Position numbers and translations under genes: made by a program
Shown: in pieces, positions 58,205-64,000 of the stretch
How positions within the stretch are numbered: position 1 is the stretch's first letter
Layout of the letters: each line of letters begins with the position of its first letter
Assembly: GCA_034766995.1 (NCBI GenBank)
Contig: CM068313.1
Span: forward strand, 5,524,461 to 5,588,460
DNA: 64,000 bases
Origin: Acanthacorydalis orientalis
Lineage: Eukaryota; Arthropoda; Insecta; Megaloptera; Corydalidae
Direction of reading: 5' to 3'
The notes under the pieces: generated by a model
The model's database searches: none
The model's input: only the letters and a program-made list of their open reading frames with translations
What the model was told of the DNA's origin: nothing

Positions 58205-58309
58205 AATATAAAAAACAATGAATGATATTTTGAGGATTGAAATGTATTTCATTTTTCGGTAAATATTCATTTTCTAAAAAAAGGTACCGAATTAATTTGT
58301 GCATCTAAT
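58095..58309 (+). mobile_element. Mariner family B, copy 4 (3' half with expanded TA tracts)
   Basis: TCAGTTACCTGACAGATAGA matches copies 1 and 2. The end AAGGTACCGAATTAATTTGT followed by GCATCTAA is a good 3' terminus. Two TA tracts (58141-58162, 58172-58201) have grown inside the element where the others have only an AT-rich sequence. Confidence 0.7.
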
Positions 58310-59821
58310 ATTAATTCAATGTTATATGCAAGTTATATGCAAGAATATATTTCATATAAACACTTTTTCATTTACAATTCTAACATAAACATTCAAATTT
58401 TGTAACTTATGGTACAAATATATTTTTAATTAGTTTTTACAAAATGGCAGAGAACACAAATATTTCTACCTTTATAAAAAAAATCTTTACCTTTAAAAAT
58501 ATCTATACAAATATCCACACCTTTCTTGATAATTTTTTCTTAAATTTTAATTGCGTCATGGTTACTTTTTTACGAAAAAGATATATAAGTTTTAACATTT
58601 TATAAAAGTTAAATGAAATATTTAACAATCATTTAATAAGACACAAGAATATAAATTAAAAAATATATAAAATCATAGTAGATGGTGGGGTTCCTTTTAA
58701 ATAAATTGCTATAATTATAGAAAGAATCAAAATGTTTAAATATGGAAAATATTTAAAATCATAATTTTAAATTTTTCTTGACACTAATATCTTCATAATA
58801 CGACTTCTTGAATTTTCTTTTATATATGTTTCATATTACATATTTTCATAACAGAACATGACTTTCATCTTTATCAAAATTAATTTATAAATACATATAA
58901 TAGGATGTTTCTCATAACATATAAGAGATAATACAACAAAATATGAATGGTTCCACTGACATACATAGAATATAGATTCATTTCATTTCTAGAGAATTAA
59001 ATAACAAGATATGTAATTATCTTAAATACCAAGCTTGAATAAAATCTTTACGGTTTTGTAATAAATTTTAGTTGTGTATGTATTCAAGTGGTTTGTTGAA
59101 TAATGTATTACGATATAAATTCTAGTTTGTGAAATATGTTAAATTTTATTGAAATTAATTAAACAAATTTAAATAAAGTCTATAAATATGATTAAATTTT
59201 CACTTATATATGTTTGTATGTAAATTATATAAAATTTAAAATCTCAATTCATTTTAAGCAAGAAAATTAGTCGAGAATGATCAAAGGATGATCCTAATTA
59301 ATATAATATGAGAGTAATTATATTCTGTATTAAATTAATTTAATAAAAAAAGGAATATTATTCGTAAACCATCTCATGTTTTATTCAAAATCAGTTCGGT
59401 CCATCATATCGACTGAATAAAAATTATCTATTTTTTTTCAAATAGTTTAATTATAAAATTTTTTTTCAATCAATTTAAGTGTTAATTTTCATTAATGTTT
59501 TCAACGAGAGAGATTTATATCTAATAAAAATACAAATATATGTAGATATAATTCAAACTTGTTAGTATTAGTTACATTTTAAAATATTTTCAGTTTTATT
59601 TAATATTTAAAAATAAACTGAAGTAGATAAATATATAAATAAATGTGTATCTGTTCTGTATTGTGTTTTTTCCATTTTATGCATTGCACATATTTTACTG
59701 ATTACATTTTTATGATTTTCATTTCTTGTTGTGATATATTGTGCTGCATTTTCTTAATACAACCTGTATATAAATAATACTGCAGCACATATGATTTCAA
59801 AACGAGTAACTCAATGTATCT

Positions 59822-59824
<3 letters not shown>
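58310..59824. other. AT-rich non-coding stretch
   Basis: I recognise no gene or repeat in this 1.5 kb. Confidence 0.5.

Positions 59825-59825
<1 letters not shown>

Positions 59826-59878
<53 letters not shown>
59826..59878. repeat. (TA)n microsatellite, about 52 bp
   Basis: Uninterrupted TA run. Confidence 0.95.
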
Positions 59879-59881
<3 letters not shown>

Positions 59882-60375
59882 AATCACAACCATTACAGAA
59901 AAGATATCTGGGAAATGGGTTACAACACTTGCTGCAGTGAAGATTTAAGGCTGCCCCTTGTCGACGTGAATGTTCCTATCATTTGATTCTCGTTTAAAAT
60001 AAGTAACCGAAATATTGCTCCGGCGGTCGGTCAGTAATGTCAGCCATTATTTGTCAAAATGAGGTAATTCGTCTAAAGACGAGAACGTTTCATGAAGCGT
60101 CCGTCGGAGATTTTTTCTTTACAACTGCACTTCATAAAGGGCGTTGAACGATGTGTCTTTTGTCGAATAACGGTGTACGATTATTTTATGAAAATACAGA
60201 TTTTTTCACCAGATTACGTCTTATGATTTGTGTTACACTAATTCGTATTTGTGTCTTTTATGAATTTTTGTATGTTTGTAATAATAACGAAGTCTGCACG
60301 TTTAAAGTATCAATTATTTTTTACTTGTTGATAATTAGTTTATATTATAATTTATGTTTCAATAATTATTAATAG

Positions 60376-60407
<32 letters not shown>

Positions 60408-60479
60408 TAAACAAAATACAGGGCTTAAATAATTCTAAAAGACTGTACTCTCCCATAAAAGCAGAACAAATATATTTTT
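59879..60479. other. Spacer with a GC-richer patch at 59930-60150
   Basis: The patch (GGCTGCCCCTTGTCGACGTG to GAAGCGTCCGTCGGAGAT) has no open frame. A (TA)n tract is at 60376-60405. The 73-codon frame at 60151-60372 has no signature. Confidence 0.4.
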
Positions 60480-60670
60480 TATGGAGTTTTTTATAGAGTT
60501 GATGAGGTTAAACAGGACATTGTCACTCTGAGTAAGTCCATAGGTCTGGAAGTGTATGCGGATGATGTACAATGCCTAGTTGAATATCATAATCGGGGGA
60601 TGACAACAGATGAACTTCAGCAGTTGCAGTAGATGATTGAGAAGGAGAAAGTTGAAGAAGATCTACATGT
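60480..60670 (+). pseudogene. Tigger/pogo-type transposase C-terminal fragment
   Basis: The plus strand reads FYRVDEVKQDIVTLSKSIGL, EVYADDVQCLVEYHNRGMTT and DELQQLQ, a stop, MIEKEKVEEDL. This matches the acidic C-terminal region of Tigger-like (pogo superfamily, TIGD1-type) transposases, where a GLEV-DDV-ELVE-H motif is followed by LTTEELxELQ and a Glu/Lys-rich tail. The DDE domain upstream is missing and a stop interrupts the frame, so it is a relic. It abuts transposase relic T3. Confidence 0.65.
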
Positions 60671-60689
60671 TATGAGTATTGTCAAATAC

Positions 60690-61356
60690 TTCTAATTTAG
60701 ACGATCTACTGCATAAATAACGCTGACCAAAGTGCACACTGTGATTGCTGCGCACGACATTTCAATTTTCCTCAACCACTCACAATACTGCGTTATTCGA
60801 TAAGTGTCGTTTTCATTCATGACATGTAAAAAATTTTGGAATGTAAAATTTCAATTTTACTATCTTAAGAATGCATTGTATGCTTCATCTGCCAACTCCT
60901 GTCTCACGTGTACATTATTTAGCGGACTTTAATGGCGAACATGTAAACTGTTTCAGCACCATAACCGAGAAAACAGTACTTGTTGCTGTACGAGACCTGG
61001 ATTTTTAATTGTACACACCACACATCATTTTCAAATTTTTCACGAATGCGTGCAATTATTAGGCGTGTTGGAGGTTCTGTTGCAAACTCACTCCGCCATT
61101 ATAGTTGTACTTCGCCCACATTCTCAAATTGAAAATACCACTTCAAAATTATCTATTGTTGCTCGAACGACAATCGTGTCTCTGCCATTTTGTTTGATTG
61201 TCTTGCCGGTCACATAGTGGCTATAGCATTCGGATGATTAACGATATCCTTTGAAAGAACATAATACTACACATTGCCACCGCAATTCGATTCAACAATG
61301 AAGAAAGCAACAATAGATAACCTCTGTTAAAGCGTATATACATTTTTAAGGCCCCC
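60690..61356 (-). pseudogene. Mariner-superfamily transposase pseudogene T3 (N-terminal half)
   Basis: Read leftward from about 61190, the minus strand gives MAETRLSFEQQ, a stop, IILKWYFQFENVGEVQL, a stop, and FATEPPTRLIIARIREKFEN. After decayed DNA comes a segment resembling NENDTYRITQYCEWLRKIEM. This is the N-terminal helix-turn-helix region of the same insect transposase class as T1 and T2 (an ENVxEVQRxWRxEFGTxPPTRxTIxRIRxKFE pattern). The right terminus GTATATACATTTTTAAGG resembles the T2 inverted repeat. Numerous stops; the catalytic half is absent. Confidence 0.65.
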
Positions 61357-61376
61357 TCTCTCTCTATATATATATA

Positions 61377-62200
61377 CTAGGGGGCTCTGTCCCCTACTCA
61401 CTTCACTCGTCAACCCCCAGGCGCGCTGCGATAGCCCACTTGTCAATTATAAGCATATACATATGACCGAATGAAACAATAAACAAATTGGGGTATAATA
61501 GAAGCTTCATTTCAAATAAATAAGTCGACGTCATTGATTTTTTTTATTTTTGTAGATAATTTTCATTTTATATAAATCCCAGTGGGTTTCGCCCCCTGCT
61601 AGAGGCGCCCGCTCACTTGTCAATTATAAGCATGCCCATGTAACCGAATGAAACAATGAACATATCTGTTATAACTCATGTATGTTTATATAATCATTCT
61701 CGCAGATAGATTGCAACGTAGTTGTTCTATATATGAAATAAACAAATTTGAGTAGCATATAAACCTCATCTCAAATAAATAAATCAATTTCGTGGATTTT
61801 TTTATTTTCTGTTAATAATTTTGATTTTATATATACAGAGAGAAAAGTGATAATATATTTGTGATAATATATAAATATATTTGAGTACTCCAGAAACCTT
61901 GTCTCAAATAAATAAGTGACATCATGGATTTTTTTATGGATAATTTTAATTTTTTTTATATATATATATATATATATACCTAGAGAGAGATAGGGAGAGA
62001 AGAGACAAACATATTTGGATACTATAGAAACTTGTCTCAAATAAATAAGTAGACATCATGGATTTTTTGTGGATAATTTTGATTTATATATATATATATA
62101 CCTAGAGAGAGAGAAGAGAGATAAACATATTTAGATAATATAGAAACCTTGTCCTATTTTAGTGGATAATTTTGATTTTACATATATATAGATATATAAA
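61377..62200 (-). mobile_element. Helitron-like element end with internal minisatellite
   Basis: In reverse complement the left boundary reads GAGTGAAGTGAGTAGGGGAC, AGAGCCCCCTAGT, a GC-rich hairpin ending in CTAG before T, as expected of a Helitron 3' end. Inside are the TTGCAAC module shared with repeat Z (61700-61720) and a tandem array: about five units of roughly 120-130 bp containing CTCAAATAAATAAGT, CATCATGGATTTTTT and GGATAATTTTGAT, at 61480-61590, 61738-61840, 61870-61975, 62010-62095 and 62125-62190. A second GC-rich piece (GTGGGTTTCGCCCCCTGCTA) is at 61583-61602. No Rep/helicase coding is present. Confidence 0.5.
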
Positions 62201-62869
62201 AATCTAATAATCTTTTAATCTTATTAAAACTACTCTGTTTATGAAAAGTTTACAAAATTCGAATTAGTTTTCTCTTTTTTTTAAATTGTGTTTCAAATAA
62301 AGAAGTATGTATGAAATATATTAGTGTTTTATATTGAATTATTTATATTATTTTCTACATTACAGAGGATTTATCTTTTTAGACGAGAATATATATATAT
62401 ATATATATATAATATGAAACAACGGATATACATATAAATGTAATTAAAAAATATGTCCATTCAGAGCGAACGTACGACCAACTATTTACATACAACGCGT
62501 ATAAATTATAATCAAATTCGACAAATTTATATAAATTTTCAGACTGAAAAACGTTCACGTATTTAATCTCCATATTGTATGTCGCGCGCAAATAATATCG
62601 TATAGAAAACGTTACAACGAAACACCTATAAAATTTGAATTTACTATCTGAAACTCATCAAATAAAATTCAATTAAGCTTTTACTCTAATACACATTACA
62701 ATATTCGTGTATGTTGTTTCGACGTAATATTAATAGGAGATAAATTTATTTTGCACAAGCTATCAATTTCCTGTAACAATGTTAGCTACCAAAACACTTC
62801 CATATGAAACATTAATCGAATAATAGCTGAAAATAATAACGTTGTAACTTTATTAAATGCGTCCCGGAA
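62201..62869. other. AT-rich stretch with (TA)n at 62389-62412
   Basis: No gene supported. Minus frames at 61771-62040 and 62379-62591 are repeat translations. Confidence 0.5.
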
Positions 62870-62965
62870 ACACGAAAATATAGTGTCGACGTTAAATGCG
62901 TTACGCCCGGAATTTCAGACCATAGTCGGCGCGAGCTCGTTCATAAACACATTGCCAGTGTGGCT
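62870..62965. promoter_or_regulatory. Small GC-richer island
   Basis: GCGTCCCGGAAACACGAAAA to ATAGTCGGCGCGAGCTCGTT stands out from AT-rich flanks with no open frame. Confidence 0.25.
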
Positions 62966-63359
62966 CGTACGATTTTTTTTTGCTCTACCAACTGTATGCA
63001 GTGTGTTTTGAATGGGTTCTGTAATATTTTTCTTTTTTCAAATTAAACAGTTTACATTTTTATTCGTTATGTGTGTACATATGTATGTCTCATTTGTATA
63101 CTTTTTTAAAAGAGAAATAAGCCACCATGACATTTTTATAAAAAGAAAAAAAATTTCGATATTAACAATAATAGATACAAAATAAACAGTAATTACAATT
63201 ACAACTGTCGATAATTTGAAATAGAAGCAGACAGAAAAAATGGAGATTCTATACACAACAGCAAGTATTGACTGACAGCGAAAACATATAAAATAGTTTA
63301 GATAGAGACTAATGCATATGATGAACTATTAGAAAATTTAATAATTATTTCTAGAAAAT
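62966..63359. other. AT-rich spacer
   Basis: Nothing recognised. Confidence 0.5.
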
Positions 63360-63465
63360 ATTACATGTAAAAATTAATTCTGTGTCTTCAAATTGAATCA
63401 GTCACAATTCTGTTTTCAATATAAATCTTTTGTCGTCGTTTTAATATTTTGAAATTCCAACATTA
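63360..63465 (+). mobile_element. Mariner family B, copy 5 (5' end)
   Basis: TTACATGTAAAAATTAATTC, then CTTCAAATTGAATCAGTCAC and GTCGTCGTTTTAATATTTTG, as in copies 1 and 6. It stops at AACATTAACA and passes into MITE C sequence. Confidence 0.6.
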
Positions 63466-63560
63466 ACAATCAAAAATGATCAATACTCATTTAATGAAAT
63501 TTAGAAAAAAAGTGTGTATCAGTTGAAAAAATAATTCATTTATGAAAATCATTAAAATTG
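63466..63560. mobile_element. MITE family C fragment inside mariner B
   Basis: CAATCAAAAATGATCAATAC, AAAAAGTGTGTATCAGTTGA and AAAATAATTCATTTATGA match the core and right arm. Its position suggests insertion into mariner B. Confidence 0.45.
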
Positions 63561-63904
63561 CTTTGTGAAAATTTCAACTCAATAGTAAAAGGTCTGGGTG
63601 GAAGATGGATATGATAGAACTGAATTAAGTTCTCTTATTTTTTACTTGAGAGTTTATAAACACATTATGATAATAGGGTTGTTGTCATTCAAGATTATTT
63701 ATTTTTCTTTACTGAAAACGCTTGAATTATTTCTTTTCACTAATAATTCAGTATTTGAAATTAATTCCATTCCTACATGTTGAATCCACTAAATATATCA
63801 GTAAAAGCATTAAAATATATTTTGAAGAAAGAAATTAATAAAAAATATAGTTTTATTCTATTTTAAAACCCCTTTTACCTCACTCGCTGCTGTAAACAGA
63901 TGTA
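63561..63904. other. AT-rich spacer
   Basis: A 61-codon frame at 63598-63783 has no signature. Confidence 0.45.
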
Positions 63905-64000
63905 TTAGGTGTGAAAAATAATGTAGTGACTTTAAATTGAATCAGTCATAACTTTGTTGAAATTAAAATATTTTCTCAATCTTATAAGATCTTGCAAATC
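63905..64000 (+). mobile_element. Mariner family B, copy 6 (cut by the window end)
   Basis: TTAGGTGTGAAAAATAATGT preceded by TA, then AATTGAATCAGTCATAACTT and AATATTTTCTCAATCTTATA. The rest lies beyond position 64000. Confidence 0.65.

Noticed and set aside
60530..60580. YADD motif suggesting a reverse transcriptase
   Set aside because: The surrounding residues (IGLEVYADDVQCLVEYHN, then TTDELQQLQ) fit the acidic C-terminus of Tigger-type transposases. No other reverse transcriptase motif is nearby.

Overview
The window looks like intergenic or deep intronic DNA from an arthropod, most likely an insect. It is very AT-rich and has dozens of long (TA)n, (CA)n and (TC)n microsatellites. It holds decayed mariner, piggyBac-like, pogo/Tigger-like and non-LTR elements that carry eukaryotic transposase and retrotransposon motifs. 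There is no bacterial-style gene organisation, no complete protein-coding gene, and no rRNA, tRNA or CRISPR array that I could recognise. The best coding signal is one candidate internal exon on the minus strand (45375-45521). Most open reading frames here are translations of microsatellites or of repeats. The species cannot be fixed from this sequence.

Layout. Mobile-element remnants make up most of the recognisable content. (A) A cecropia/Hsmar1-like mariner family in which copies keep the 5' end and the transposase helix-turn-helix but have lost the catalytic part (4932-5493, 18085-18566, 19535-19949, 22225-22423, 37140-37509, 56195-56741, plus a bare terminus at 9773). (B) A second mariner family reduced to its two ends (5498-6012, 47120-47630, 49429-49680, 58095-58309, 63360-63465, 63905-64000). 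(C) An AT-rich fold-back MITE family with about 17 copies. (D) A short palindromic MITE with a CACGTG-centred palindrome in its arms (38643, 51747, 54060). (E) A piggyBac-like MITE with TTAA target duplications (14980, 40015, 43345). (T) Three degenerate mariner-superfamily transposases of the long-inverted-repeat insect type (12486, 31240, 60690). There is also a third mariner at 27996-28837, a Tigger C-terminus at 60480, a twin-primed non-LTR fragment at 2955-3368, and a Helitron-like repeat (Z) with a GC-rich end and a minisatellite (2650, 12840, 29385, 61377). Several of these are nested.

Between the repeats lie about 18 islands, roughly 100-800 bp each, that are clearly richer in G+C and CpG than their surroundings and are mostly non-coding. 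Some carry recognisable protein-binding motifs: four TAATCC sites within 135 bp (3922-4056), a CTCF-like core (27440-27453), two perfect TGACGTCA sites (36221, 57536) and a 12-bp perfect hairpin (57449-57477). A sequence at 7695-7719 matches the recursive-splicing consensus on the plus strand. My inference is a gene desert or giant intron with conserved regulatory islands and a heavy load of decayed DNA transposons. I saw no convincing undescribed multi-gene system. The most testable novelties are the candidate exon, the recursive splice site, the TAATCC cluster and the shared-deletion mariner families.
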